Of a DNA stretch of 16,989 bases, positions 6,848 to 16,588 are shown in pieces. This DNA is from JBHHZJ01 sp046758005 (GTDB lineage Bacteria; Pseudomonadota; Alphaproteobacteria; Kiloniellales; J153). The position numbers and the translations under genes were made by a program. The DNA lies in contig JBHHZJ010000078.1 in assembly GCA_046758005.1 (NCBI GenBank), forward strand, positions 1 through 16,989, given 5' to 3'. Numbering within the stretch: the first letter of the stretch is position 1; each line of letters opens with the position of its first letter. The notes beneath the pieces are model-generated. The model searched no databases, was not told the origin of the DNA, and worked only from the letters and a program-made list of their open reading frames with translations.

Positions 6848-8182
6848 ATGCTTGATTACTCCCGAAGGCCTTTTCTTCGCGACGAGCGGGGCAGTGTGGG
6901 GATTTTGTTCGCCGTGAGCCTGACGATGATCGCGGGTTTCGCTGCCTTGGTGGTGGACTCGAGCTACTTCTACGTCATGCAGAACCGGCTTCAGGTTGCC
7001 GCCGACGCCGCCGCGATCGCGGCTATCGGCCTTCTGCCCAATCAAGACGCTGCGAGAACCGCCGCGCTGGACTATGCGGCAAAGAACCTGCCCGGGGCGG
7101 ATAACGGAAACGTCATGACGGCCGGGGACGTGGTATTCGGCAACTGGGACGATGCGACGCGGAGCTTCACTCCGGGGGGCGTTCCGGTCAATGCCGTACA
7201 AACGACGGCCCGGCGAACCCAGGCCGGCGGCAACGCGGTCCCAACCTTTTTCGGCGTGGTCCTGGGCTATCAACAGGTCGATATCGCGACCTCCGCCGTG
7301 GCACTGCAGTTCTCGCTGGACGAATTCTGCATGGTCGCGCTCGACCCTTCGGCCAGCGGCGCCATTAGCTTGACGGGGGACTCCAAGATCGAAGTCGAAG
7401 AGTGTGGAATCGCCGCGAATTCCAGCAGCCCGAGTTCGTTTTCCGTGCTGGACGATAGCGAGCTGGAAGCGGAGTCCCTGTCCACCGTCGGCGGCATAGT
7501 TCAGGGGGGCGGCGCGGAGATTGAGACGACGAACCCGCCCGAGACCAACAGCAGCCCCGTGGTCGATCCCCTCGCCTATCTCGACGTGCCGGCGTTCTCG
7601 GGCTGCGGGGGTGGGACCAACCTGACCATCACCAGCAATACCACCCTCTCACCGGGCGTCTACTGCGACGGACTTCGCGTCACCAACGGTGCCAAGGCGA
7701 CCCTCAACCCCGGCGTCTACATCATCGATCGCGGCGATTTGGTGCTCGATGGCGGTTCGAAGATCGAGGGCACGGAGGTCGTCATCTTCCTGACGAGCAG
7801 CGGCGCGGCCGCCGACATCGGATCGCTCAGCATAACCGACCACAGCCGGCTTGAGACCACGGCGCCCACGAGCGGCCCCTACAAGGACCTCTCGATCATC
7901 CAGGACCGCAACGCGCCGTCCTCCGGGCAAAACATCGTTTCCGGCGTGTCCTCGGGCGGCGGCCCGGAGCCCGCACTGGAGACCACCGGCTTCATCTATT
8001 TACCGGCCCAGGAGCTTTACGTGGCGCAGGAGGCGAAGGTGGAGTCCGAATCGGAACCAGGCTGCGCGAAGCTGGTGGCACGCCTGATCACGGTCCTCGA
8101 CGACGCCAAGATCGAGATCGAGTGTGACGATAGCGTCCTGACGACCTCCCTCGGCCGTTCGCGCTCCAAGCTCCGTCTCTGA
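6848..8182 (+). CDS. TadG-like / Tad-domain pilus-assembly-type surface protein
   Basis: This 444-residue protein starts with a short cytoplasmic stretch (FLRDERGSVGILFA) and one hydrophobic helix (about 17-37), then SYFYVMQNRLQVAADAAAIAA, the hallmark of the Tad/TadE-TadG N-terminal domain. The rest (about 155-444) should be extracytoplasmic. It resembles TadG-related proteins whose C-terminal part repeats short strand-turn units, with LSPGVYCDGLRV and LNPGVYIIDRGDLVL as conserved turns. The repeated unit here is acidic: DSKIEVEE (178-185), DDSELEAES (202-210), GSKIEGTE (303-310), HSRLETT (332-338), AKVESESE (396-403), DAKIEIECD (419-427). Six cysteines (161, 186, 253, 273, 406, 426) could form disulfides. 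The ATG at 6848 has AGGA upstream. No other tad gene is in the window, so its role in a Flp/Tad pilus is not shown. Confidence 0.8.
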   Translation: MLDYSRRPFLRDERGSVGILFAVSLTMIAGFAALVVDSSYFYVMQNRLQVAADAAAIAAIGLLPNQDAARTAALDYAAKNLPGADNGNVMTAGDVVFGNWDDATRSFTPGGVPVNAVQTTARRTQAGGNAVPTFFGVVLGYQQVDIATSAVALQFSLDEFCMVALDPSASGAISLTGDSKIEVEECGIAANSSSPSSFSVLDDSELEAESLSTVGGIVQGGGAEIETTNPPETNSSPVVDPLAYLDVPAFSGCGGGTNLTITSNTTLSPGVYCDGLRVTNGAKATLNPGVYIIDRGDLVLDGGSKIEGTEVVIFLTSSGAAADIGSLSITDHSRLETTAPTSGPYKDLSIIQDRNAPSSGQNIVSGVSSGGGPEPALETTGFIYLPAQELYVAQEAKVESESEPGCAKLVARLITVLDDAKIEIECDDSVLTTSLGRSRSKLRL

Positions 8183-8313
8183 CCAGCCCGGTTGCGCGTG
8201 GCCCTGGGCGGAGTCTCTTCGTCGGCTCGACCGCGATGCTCCCTCACGGGACCCGTTATGGCGAAGTTCCGGGTCTTGCGGGCGCGCGGCTGTGGCGGTG
8301 TGAGGAATTCGCT

Positions 8314-8682
8314 CTAAACGTGGAAGCTCTCGCCGCAGCCGCAGCGGCCCTTCTCGTTCGGGTTCGTGAACACGAAGCCGGTGTGGAACTTGTCCTCGAC
8401 GTAGTCCATCTGTGAGCCGAGCAGGAACATCACCGCGGTCGGGTCGATGAAGATCTTGACCCCCTTGTCCTCGACCACGTCCTCGAACCTCTTCTGCTCC
8501 TCGGCGTATTCCACGACGTAGCTGAGGCCCGAGCAGCCGCGCGTGTTCACGCCCACACGCAGGCCCAGCACGGGTTTCTCCGCGCGCGCCATCAACTCCT
8601 TGACGCGCCGCGCGGCGGCGTCGGTCAACGTGATCAAGGGGGCCGCCATGGGTCTGCTCTCGGCTCCGTCCTCGGGCGTCAT
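8314..8682 (-). CDS. sufA: SufA/ErpA-type iron-sulfur cluster assembly accessory protein (HesB/IscA family)
   Basis: This 122-residue A-type carrier protein receives Fe-S clusters from the SufBCD scaffold and passes them to apo-proteins. The three conserved cysteines are Cys50 (NTRGCSGLSY) and Cys114 and Cys116 (GRCGCGESF near the C-terminus). The body ITLTDAAARRVKELMA and VKIFIDPTAVMFLLGSQMDYVED is typical of the family. The ATG at 8682 was chosen because GAGG lies a few bases upstream; MAAPLITL at 8649 is an alternative that would remove 11 unconserved residues. It is the last gene of the suf operon, 22 bases after the DUF59 gene. Assignment as SufA and not ErpA or IscA rests on its operon position. 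Confidence 0.92.
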   Translation of the reverse strand: MTPEDGAESRPMAAPLITLTDAAARRVKELMARAEKPVLGLRVGVNTRGCSGLSYVVEYAEEQKRFEDVVEDKGVKIFIDPTAVMFLLGSQMDYVEDKFHTGFVFTNPNEKGRCGCGESFHV

Positions 8683-8704
8683 TCTACCTCAAGGTGATAT
8701 AGGC

Positions 8705-9100
8705 TCAAAACATGCCCAGCGCCAGCCGGGCGTCCTCCGACATGCGCTCCGGGGTCCAGGGCGGGTCCCAGACCAGGCGCACCGTGACCTCGCCGACGCC
8801 CGGGGCCTCGGCCACGGCGCGCGCGACCTGGCCCGGCATCTCGCCGGCCACGGGGCATCCCGGCGCGGTCAGCGACATCTCGATCTCGACCGAGCCGTCC
8901 GCTGCGATCGTCAAATCATAGATCAGGCCGAGGTCGTAAAGGTTCACCGGGATCTCCGGATCGTAGACCGTGCGCAGGGCGGCGACGACATCCTCCTCGC
9001 TCGCCACGCGCGTGGCCGCGGGATCGATGGGGGCGCCGGCCGTGGCGGTGAACTCCCCGCCACCCGGAAAGTACGGGTTCGGCGTCACGTCTTCGCTCAT
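8705..9100 (-). CDS. sufT: SufT-like DUF59/MIP18-family protein of the SUF operon
   Basis: This 131-residue protein has a MIP18/DUF59 domain (about 35-131) with TVYDPEIPVNLYDLGLIYDL, SLTAPGCPVAGEMP (Cys82 is the conserved reactive cysteine) and VRLVWDPPWTPERMSE. DUF59 proteins in suf operons assist Fe-S cluster maturation, probably at the carrier or target-loading stage. The first 34 residues are variable. The start at 9100 is preceded by a second ATGAGCGAA at 9111-9103 that is out of frame and opens a four-codon mini-ORF ending on the sufT ATG. The gene lies between sufU and sufA on the minus strand. Confidence 0.88.
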   Translation of the reverse strand: MSEDVTPNPYFPGGGEFTATAGAPIDPAATRVASEEDVVAALRTVYDPEIPVNLYDLGLIYDLTIAADGSVEIEMSLTAPGCPVAGEMPGQVARAVAEAPGVGEVTVRLVWDPPWTPERMSEDARLALGMF

Positions 9101-9111
9101 GGTTCGCTCAT

Positions 9112-9124
9112 GGGGCCTTGCCCC
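9112..9124 (-). promoter_or_regulatory. Hairpin and mini-ORF in the sufU-sufT gap
   Basis: On the minus strand GGGGC-AAG-GCCCC forms a tight 5-bp stem directly before an ATG at 9111. That ATG reads Met-Ser-Glu-Pro-stop, and its TGA overlaps the sufT ATG at 9100 as ATGA. The AAGG within the hairpin is the best Shine-Dalgarno match, but it serves the mini-ORF and not sufT. Translational coupling or limitation of sufT is possible; this is inference. Confidence 0.3.
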
Positions 9125-9136
9125 GCGCCAGACGTC

Positions 9137-9604
9137 TCATTCGGTCGTGACCTCGTCCTCGCCGGCCATGGCGGCGTTCATGGTGTGCCAGGCCAGCGTC
9201 GCGCACTTGACCCGGATCGGAAACGCGCGCACGCCGGAGAGCACCTGGAGCCGTTCCAGGTCGTCCGAATCCGCCGCCGCATCGAGGACATCGAAACCGT
9301 CCTTCGTACACATGTCGTGGAACCGCCCGAACAGGGCGTGGGCCTCGGCCTCCGTTTTGCCCTTGAGGATCTCCGTCATGAGCGAGGCCGAGGCGATCGA
9401 GATGGCGCAGCCCTTGCCCTCGAAAGCGGCGTCCCGGATGACCCCCTGGTCGTCCAGCGTCAGATGCACGACGACGGCGTCCCCGCACATCGGGTTGTAG
9501 CCGTGCGCGTGCCGGTTCGCGTCCTGCGGCCTGCGGCAATTGCGCGGGTTGCGGCCGTGGTCGAGGATCACTTCCTGGTACAGCTCGCGCAGCTCGTCCA
9601 ACAC
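9137..9604 (-). CDS. sufU: SufU-type iron-sulfur assembly / sulfur-transfer protein
   Basis: This 155-residue protein belongs to the IscU/NifU-N fold and has the SufU layout. The conserved ligands are Cys40 with Asp42 (NPMCGD), Cys66 (EGKGCAIS) and Cys134 (RVKCATLAWHT). The segment between about 86 and 120 (HALFGRFHDMCTKDGFD...) is the extra insertion that separates SufU from IscU. In characterised systems SufU is a zinc-bound sulfur acceptor that activates SufS and carries persulfide to SufB. The start is GTG at 9604 and shares one base with the sufS TAG stop, so translation is probably coupled. It takes the place of SufE in this operon. Confidence 0.93.
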   Translation of the reverse strand: MLDELRELYQEVILDHGRNPRNCRRPQDANRHAHGYNPMCGDAVVVHLTLDDQGVIRDAAFEGKGCAISIASASLMTEILKGKTEAEAHALFGRFHDMCTKDGFDVLDAAADSDDLERLQVLSGVRAFPIRVKCATLAWHTMNAAMAGEDEVTTE

Positions 9605-10875
9605 TATCCGAATATCTCCCCGACGGTCTCGAGCGCCTCGGCCAGGGTATCGACCTCCGCGCGCGTGTTATAGAGGCCGAAGGAGGCTCGCGCCGTAGCG
9701 GTCAACCCCAGGCGCTGCATCAACGGTTGGGCGCAGTGGTGACCGGTGCGCACCGCCACGCCGGCGCGATCGACAATGGTGCCGATGTCGTGGGGGTGGG
9801 CGTGGTCCATGACGAAGCTCACGATGCTCGCCTTGTCCTTGGCCGTGCCGACGATGCGCAGCCCGCGCACGCGGGCGAGCCGCTCCTCGGCGTAGGCGCG
9901 CAGGCCGTTCTCGTGCGCTGCTATGGTTTCACGCCCGAGGCTCTCGACGTAATCGATCGCCGCGCCCAGGCCGATCGCTTGGACGATGGGCGGCGTGCCC
10001 GCTTCGAAGCGGTGCGGCGCGGCCTTGTAGGTGGTCTCCTCAAAGGTGACCGAGCTGATCATCTCGCCGCCGCCCTGGTAGGGGGGCAGGGCGTTCAACA
10101 GCTCACTCTTGCCGTAGAGAACGCCGATGCCCGTCGGGCCGTACAGCTTGTGGCCGGTAAAGACGTAAAAGTCGGCGTCCAACGCCTGCACGTCCACCTT
10201 GAGGTGCGGCACGGCCTGGCAGCCGTCAACCAGCACCGGAACGTCGCGTGCATGTGCAAGGTCGATGACCTGCTTGACCGGTACGATCGTGCCCAGCGCG
10301 TTCGAGACGTGCGTGATCGCGACCAGCTTGGTCCGGGGACCAAGGCGCGCCTCGAACTCGTCGAGCAGGAAGTTGCCCTCGTCGTCGATCGGCGCGATGC
10401 GCAGGACGACGCCCAGTTGGTCGCGCAGGAACTGCCACGGCACGATGTTGGAGTGATGCTCCAGCGCGGAGATGACGACCTCGTCGCCCGAGCCGAGGTG
10501 CGCGCGGCCGAAGCACGCGGCGACCAGGTTGAACGCCTCGGTCGCGTTGCGGGTGAAGACGATTTCGTCGACGCTGCCGGCGTTGAGGAAACCGGCGACC
10601 TTTTCGCGCCCGGTCTCGAAGGCGTCGGTGGCAAGCTGGCTCATCCGGTGCACGCCCCGGTGCACGTTGGCGTAGCGGGTCTCGTACGCCTCGTCCATGG
10701 CGTCCAGCACCTGGCGCGGCTTCTGGGCGCTGGCGGCTGAGTCCAGGTAGACGAGGGGGCGGCCGAACACCTCCTGCTCGAGGATCGGGAAGTCGGCGCG
10801 CACCCGCTCCACGTCGAAGGCCAGGGTCGAATTGTCGCCCGCCGCGATCTCGATCACGTTGCCCGCTTCGCTCAT
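9604..10875 (-). CDS. sufS: Cysteine desulfurase SufS (class V aminotransferase fold)
   Basis: This 423-residue PLP enzyme removes sulfur from L-cysteine for cluster assembly. Landmarks are LVYLDSAASAQKPRQVLDAM near the N-terminus, LEHHSNIVPWQ with His140 stacking on PLP, Lys243 in FTGHKLYGPTG (the PLP lysine), and Cys381 in RTGHHCAQPLM, the persulfide-forming cysteine on the short loop typical of group II (SufS/CsdA) enzymes. The ATG at 10875 overlaps the sufD stop by four bases (ATGA), which fixes the start. The first 20 residues (MSEAGNVIEIAAGDNSTLAF) are an unconserved extension. The longer open frame upstream is sufD read in the wrong frame. Partners are SufU as sulfur acceptor and the SufBCD scaffold. 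Confidence 0.96.
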   Translation of the reverse strand: MSEAGNVIEIAAGDNSTLAFDVERVRADFPILEQEVFGRPLVYLDSAASAQKPRQVLDAMDEAYETRYANVHRGVHRMSQLATDAFETGREKVAGFLNAGSVDEIVFTRNATEAFNLVAACFGRAHLGSGDEVVISALEHHSNIVPWQFLRDQLGVVLRIAPIDDEGNFLLDEFEARLGPRTKLVAITHVSNALGTIVPVKQVIDLAHARDVPVLVDGCQAVPHLKVDVQALDADFYVFTGHKLYGPTGIGVLYGKSELLNALPPYQGGGEMISSVTFEETTYKAAPHRFEAGTPPIVQAIGLGAAIDYVESLGRETIAAHENGLRAYAEERLARVRGLRIVGTAKDKASIVSFVMDHAHPHDIGTIVDRAGVAVRTGHHCAQPLMQRLGLTATARASFGLYNTRAEVDTLAEALETVGEIFG

Positions 10876-12203
10876 CGCTCGCTCCGTCCGGCCACGTCCG
10901 ACAGCCAGTGCCCGACGCTGGACATGAGGGCGGGGCACAGGCCCTCGGCCGCCAGCTCGTTGATCGTGTCGGAGAGAAAGGCCTCGATCAGCATGTGGCG
11001 CGCCGCCTCTTCGGGGATACCGCGTGCCCTGAGATAGAACAAGGCGTCCGGATCGAGGTCGCCGGCCGCCGCGCCGTGGCTGCATTTCACGTCGTCGGCG
11101 TAAATCTCGAGCTCGGGCTTGGCGTCGATTTCGGCGCGGTCGGACAGCAGCAGCGCCTTGCTGAGCTGGTGGCCGTCCGACTTCTGCGCGTCCGGGTGGA
11201 TGACGATACGGCCCTGGAAGACGCCGCGCGCCCGGTCGTCGATCGCGCCCTTGAACACCTCGCGCGAGGAGGTGCGCGGGGCGAGGTGGTCGATGACCGT
11301 CGTGGTGTCGCAGTGCTGCTCGCCGCGCAGCATGTAGACGCCGTTCAAGTGGCACTCCGCCCCGGCGCCCTGGAGGCGGACGGTGACCTCGTTGCGCGAC
11401 AGGCGCGCGCCGCGGGTCAGCACGAAGCCGTCGTACACCCCGTCGCGGGCGACGTTGGCTTGCACCGTCGAGAGGTGGAAGGCGCCCGCGGTTTCGGCCT
11501 GCACCTTGTAATGATGCAGCCGCGCGCCGTCCCCGACCGCGATCTCGCTGCCGCTGTTGACGAAGTACGTGCCGTCGCCGAGGCCGGCATGGTGCTCGAC
11601 GATCGTCGCCCGGCTGCCGGGCTCCAGGACGATCAGGTTGCGCGGATGGTAGGCGAGCGGCGCGTCCGGCGCGGCGCCGACGTAGACCACCTCGATCGGC
11701 AGGTCGACGGCGACCCCGCGCCGCACGCGCAGCACGAAGCCGTCGGCCATCATCGCCGTGTTGAGCGCGAGCATCGGCTGGGCGCCGAAGTCGCCGATCC
11801 GGCCCAGGTGCTCGGCCAAGGTGTCCGGAACGCGCTCCAGGGCGGCGGCCAGGCTGCCGGCCTGGACGCCGTCGCGCAGGTCGTCGGTGGCGGACAGATC
11901 CGGCCGGAACCACCCGTTCACGAAGACCAGGCGGTGGCCGCCGTGGCCGTGCGGGAACAGCGTCGGCAATCGGTCGATGCCGACCGAATCGCTGCGCGCG
12001 GCGGCGAAGCCGACCTTCTCCAGCGGGCGCAGGTTGGTGTACTTCCAGGACTCGAGGCGCGGCGTGGGCAGGCCCGTGGCCGCGAAGTGCTCCATCGCCC
12101 CTTCGCGGAGCGCGCGCAGCCACGGCATCCCGCTCGCCCCGAGGCTGGCCTCGTGCGCGCCCAAGCGCCGCACGGCGGCCGGAATGGCCGGTGCGCCGCT
12201 CAT
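10872..12203 (-). CDS. sufD: Fe-S cluster scaffold component SufD
   Basis: This 443-residue protein is the SufB paralogue of the SufBC2D complex. The N-terminal helical part contains RLESWKYTNLR at about 49-59, a standard SufD mark. The C-terminal beta-helix core includes LNGVYMLRGEQHCD, SSREVFKGAIDD, GVFQGRIVIHPDAQKSDGHQ and DDVKCSHGAAAG. Cys374-Ser-His376 in the last motif corresponds to the C-S-H of E. coli SufD whose histidine is implicated in iron entry. The ATG at 12203 (MSGAPAIPAAV) lies four bases after the sufC stop and follows a GAGG; the alternative ATG at 12236 would overlap sufC by 29 bases. It overlaps sufS by four bases. Confidence 0.94.
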   Translation of the reverse strand: MSGAPAIPAAVRRLGAHEASLGASGMPWLRALREGAMEHFAATGLPTPRLESWKYTNLRPLEKVGFAAARSDSVGIDRLPTLFPHGHGGHRLVFVNGWFRPDLSATDDLRDGVQAGSLAAALERVPDTLAEHLGRIGDFGAQPMLALNTAMMADGFVLRVRRGVAVDLPIEVVYVGAAPDAPLAYHPRNLIVLEPGSRATIVEHHAGLGDGTYFVNSGSEIAVGDGARLHHYKVQAETAGAFHLSTVQANVARDGVYDGFVLTRGARLSRNEVTVRLQGAGAECHLNGVYMLRGEQHCDTTTVIDHLAPRTSSREVFKGAIDDRARGVFQGRIVIHPDAQKSDGHQLSKALLLSDRAEIDAKPELEIYADDVKCSHGAAAGDLDPDALFYLRARGIPEEAARHMLIEAFLSDTINELAAEGLCPALMSSVGHWLSDVAGRSER

Positions 12204-12207
12204 CGCC

Positions 12208-12957
<750 letters not shown>

Positions 12958-12999
12958 GTCGCTCCCTTCGCTTCGCTGGATATTTTCTCGACCGGCCCG

Positions 13000-14454
<1,455 letters not shown>

Positions 14455-14520
14455 CGCCGCGTTCTCCCCTTGAATGGTCCTAATCTTTGATTGTTTCGGC
14501 CGTGCCCGCGCCGACCGGCC

Positions 14521-14985
14521 TCACTTTGCCTGCACCGCGGGCGGGGGCGCCGTGGCCGCGCGCGGCGCGGGAAAGGTGAAGGGGGTCGGCGCCATGTCGG
14601 CCAGGGTAAGGCGCGCGAGCGCGCCGCGGATCGCCCTGTTCACCTTGTCCCAGTTGCCCCGCATCGGACAGAGCGACTCGACCTCGCAGCCGCCGGCGGC
14701 CCCGTCCACGCACGCGGTCAGTGCGATCGGCCCCTCCAAGGCCTGGATGATCTCGGCCACGGAGATGTCCACGGCCGGCCGGTTGAGCGTATAGCCCCCG
14801 GCGGCGCCCCGGTGCGAGGTGATGAGGTGCTCGTGCACCAGGGCGTTGAGCAGCTTGGCGACGGTGGGCAGCGGCACGCCCGTGTCCTGAGCGATCTGCG
14901 GGGCGGTCCACACCTCCTCGGGGTTGTGGGCCATCTGGCTCATCACGACCACGGCGTAATCCGTAAGCCTGTTCAGCCTGAGCAT
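14521..14985 (-). CDS. Rrf2-family SUF system regulator (SufR/IscR-like)
   Basis: This 154-residue winged-helix regulator heads the suf operon. The N-terminal helix-turn-helix covers MLRLNRLTDYAVVVMSQMA and QIAQDTGVPLPTVAKLLNAL, followed by the wing RGAAGGYTLNRP. Three cysteines (92, 100 and 106, in LTACVDG, GGCEVESLCPM) sit where IscR binds its [2Fe-2S] cluster, so it probably senses Fe-S status and controls its own operon. The ATG at 14985 was preferred over the in-frame TTG at 14997, because the GGAG that would be inside the longer form serves as ribosome binding site for the shorter one and MLRLNRLTDYA matches the family start. The tail after about 133 is Pro/Ala-rich. It resembles the 'suf regulator' Rrf2 subfamily and is unrelated to the cyanobacterial SufR. 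Confidence 0.9.
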   Translation of the reverse strand: MLRLNRLTDYAVVVMSQMAHNPEEVWTAPQIAQDTGVPLPTVAKLLNALVHEHLITSHRGAAGGYTLNRPAVDISVAEIIQALEGPIALTACVDGAAGGCEVESLCPMRGNWDKVNRAIRGALARLTLADMAPTPFTFPAPRAATAPPPAVQAK

Positions 14986-15045
14986 GGGGCTCTCCAAATC
15001 GGACTAATCTAGTATGATTTAGATATAGGAAAATCACGGGGAATC
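14986..15045 (-). promoter_or_regulatory. Candidate suf operon promoter/operator with IscR-type core
   Basis: An AT-rich stretch in otherwise GC-rich DNA lies directly upstream of the regulator start. On the plus strand GACTAATCTAGT (15002-15013) has dyad symmetry (ACTA-ATC-TAGT) and resembles the GACT-RWWWY-AGTC centre of IscR type 1 sites, with a mismatch in the spacer and a missing final C. A second weaker dyad ATCTA-N8-TAGAT overlaps it at 15007-15024. The location, 17-39 bases before the ATG, suits autoregulation. I could not assign -35 and -10 boxes with confidence. Confidence 0.4.
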
Positions 15046-15080
15046 AAGGCGGATTTGCTGCGGTCGCGAAATTCGCGCCC

Positions 15081-15100
15081 GGGCCGGGCCGGGCCGGGCG
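15081..15100. repeat. GGGCC pentanucleotide run
   Basis: Four head-to-tail copies of GGGCC, the last ending in G, lie in the gap between the suf regulator and the cytochrome c gene. A simple-sequence run of this kind can arise by slippage in GC-rich DNA. No function is evident. The rest of 15046-15238 shows no gene. Confidence 0.5.
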
Positions 15101-15238
15101 CCGGGCGACCCCCGCGGCACCGGTTCACGGCGAGCTCACGGGGTCGTGTAGCATCGTGTCGGGCCGGCCCCTTGCCTTTGCCGGCCGCCCGGCCCCACCT
15201 TTGCGCAGGTATCCCGCAACGCCGAATGGAGCGCACCG

Positions 15239-15631
15239 ATGACGCCAAGGATGCTTCGCGCCGTGGCCCTGGGCCTGGGTCTTTGTCTGATCGCCGGCGC
15301 CGCCTCGGCCTCCGGCGATCCGGCGGCCGGTCGGAAGATTTTCAGGAAATGCGCCGTCTGCCACAGCCTGAAGGCCGGCAAGCACAAGATCGGGCCCAGC
15401 CTGCACGGGGTCATCGGCCGCACGCCCGGGACCGCGCCGGGCTACAAGTACTCCAAGGCGATGAAGGCCCACGGCGCCTCGGGAATCGTCTGGAACGAGG
15501 AGACCCTCGACACCTACCTCACGGCGCCGCGCAAGGTGGTCAAGGGCACCAAGATGGCGTTCCCCGGGCTCAAGTCGGCGCAGCAACGGGCCGACGTGAT
15601 CGCCTATCTCAAGCAGGCCTCCGGGCCGTAG
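15239..15631 (+). CDS. Class I cytochrome c (cytochrome c2-like), periplasmic
   Basis: This 130-residue precursor has a Sec signal peptide (about 1-25, MLRAVALGLGLCLIAGAASAS), then a single c-type domain. The heme site is CAVCH at 38-42, and the distal methionine is probably Met106 in VKGTKMAFPGL. FRKCAVCHSLKAGKHKIGPSLHGVIGR is the standard class I N-terminal segment and ADVIAYLKQ the C-terminal helix. Such proteins carry electrons between membrane complexes and soluble enzymes in the periplasm. The ATG at 15239 has GGAG at 15228-15231. It stands alone, with the suf regulator diverging to the left and a palindrome 25 bases after its stop. Confidence 0.93.
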   Translation: MTPRMLRAVALGLGLCLIAGAASASGDPAAGRKIFRKCAVCHSLKAGKHKIGPSLHGVIGRTPGTAPGYKYSKAMKAHGASGIVWNEETLDTYLTAPRKVVKGTKMAFPGLKSAQQRADVIAYLKQASGP

Positions 15632-15656
15632 CCCCTGCTTGGCCCGGCAAAATCTC

Positions 15657-15714
15657 TTTTTTTGGGGACAGTATACTTAATTCCTATGAATTAAGTATAC
15701 TGTCCCCAAAAAAA
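15657..15714. repeat. Perfect palindromic repeat, copy 2 (REP-like)
   Basis: Two 27-base arms (15657-15683 and 15688-15714) are perfect inverted complements around the loop CTAT. The core TGGGGACAGTATACTTAATTC is the same element as at 6204-6256. It differs at two stem positions, and both changes are matched in the opposite arm. The stem is flanked by seven T on the left and seven A on the right, so on neither strand does a U-run follow the hairpin as in an intrinsic terminator. It lies between the cytochrome c and P460 genes. Confidence 0.85.
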
Positions 15715-15928
15715 GTTCCGCGGGCCGGGGACGATGCGCGGCCGAGCGCCCGGTGCCGGTCGCAGATTTCAATCTCTTGTGATCGAAAGTGTTTGGTCGC
15801 GCGTCCGACCGGGGGCCTAATCTTGCCGGGACGAAAGCCGGCGAGCGCATCCCGCGCCGAGGCGTTGGCGCGGGCGGACCCTGTGCCCGGCGCCGGCGGG
15901 CCTGCCGGGAAGGTGCGGAAGTCGGAAC

Positions 15929-16588
15929 ATGCCTCGGCTACAACACCTGGTGACCGCCGCTGCGCTTGTCGCCGCGGCCGCCGTGGCGTGGCCGGTCGTG
16001 TTCGCCGAGCACGAGGCCGCGGCGCAAAGCGACGTGGACCCGCAACGGCCGACGCGCCACTTTCGGGTCGAGCGGCCGGCGGGGCTGACCGGGGCCGACG
16101 CGCTGGTGATCTACAACCGGATCCTCGACAACATGGTGGCCGGCTACCGCCTGTCGTCGTTGCCTTACGCGGCCTCCTACCGCCTATGGCGGCGCTTCAA
16201 CACGGTGCCCTACCGCTCGGCCCAGCACGGTGAGCGCTACGTCAACAACTACGCCAACGACGTGGCGCGGGCCTACGGCCGCTTCGAGGAATCCGGGGAA
16301 ATGCCGGTCGGCTCGATCCTGGCCAAGGACAGCTTCGCCGTCACCCTGCACGGCGACGTCTTCAGCGGCCCGCTGTTCGTGATGGAGAAGATGCCGCCCG
16401 GCTTCGACGCGCCGAACCGCGACTGGCGTTACACGATGATCATGCCCGACGGCAGCCTGTTCGGCACGACGAAGGGCGAGGGCGCCGTGCGTGTCGAGTT
16501 CTGCGGGACCTGCCACAAGCTGGCCGGGGAGGAACAGGACCACCTGTTCTACGTGCCGGAGAACTACCGGGTGCGTTTCCTCAACTGA
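15929..16588 (+). CDS. Cytochrome P460-family protein with C-terminal CxxCH heme c site
   Basis: This 219-residue exported protein has an Ala-rich signal peptide (about 1-33, cleavage probably after AAAQ or nearby). The mature part contains YVNNYANDVARAYGRF, EMPVGSILAKDSF, SGPLFVMEKMPPGFDAPNRDWRYTMIMPDG, and near the end FCGTCHKLAGEEQDHLFYVPENYR, where CGTCH (192-196) binds heme c. This order matches the cytochrome P460 domain as I remember it from alphaproteobacterial proteins. Founding members of the family oxidise hydroxylamine or bind nitric oxide using a heme cross-linked to a lysine or methionine. Whether such a cross-link exists here cannot be read from the sequence; Lys133 in GSILAKDSF is one conserved lysine. 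The ATG at 15929 follows a GGAA-rich stretch. It may work with the upstream cytochrome c, which is inference. Confidence 0.75.
   Translation: MPRLQHLVTAAALVAAAAVAWPVVFAEHEAAAQSDVDPQRPTRHFRVERPAGLTGADALVIYNRILDNMVAGYRLSSLPYAASYRLWRRFNTVPYRSAQHGERYVNNYANDVARAYGRFEESGEMPVGSILAKDSFAVTLHGDVFSGPLFVMEKMPPGFDAPNRDWRYTMIMPDGSLFGTTKGEGAVRVEFCGTCHKLAGEEQDHLFYVPENYRVRFLN

Noticed and set aside
6347..7273. Minus-strand 308-codon frame
   Set aside because: It runs antisense into the Tad-domain gene, has no ribosome binding site and no family resemblance.
8250..8275. GACCCG-N14-CGGGTC hairpin as the suf operon terminator
   Set aside because: A 6-bp stem with a large loop and no U-run is within chance expectation for this composition.
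9604..12123. Single 839-codon minus-strand frame
   Set aside because: Its C-terminal 423 residues are SufS. The upstream part is sufD read in the wrong frame and is Arg/Pro-rich, so it is not a fusion protein.
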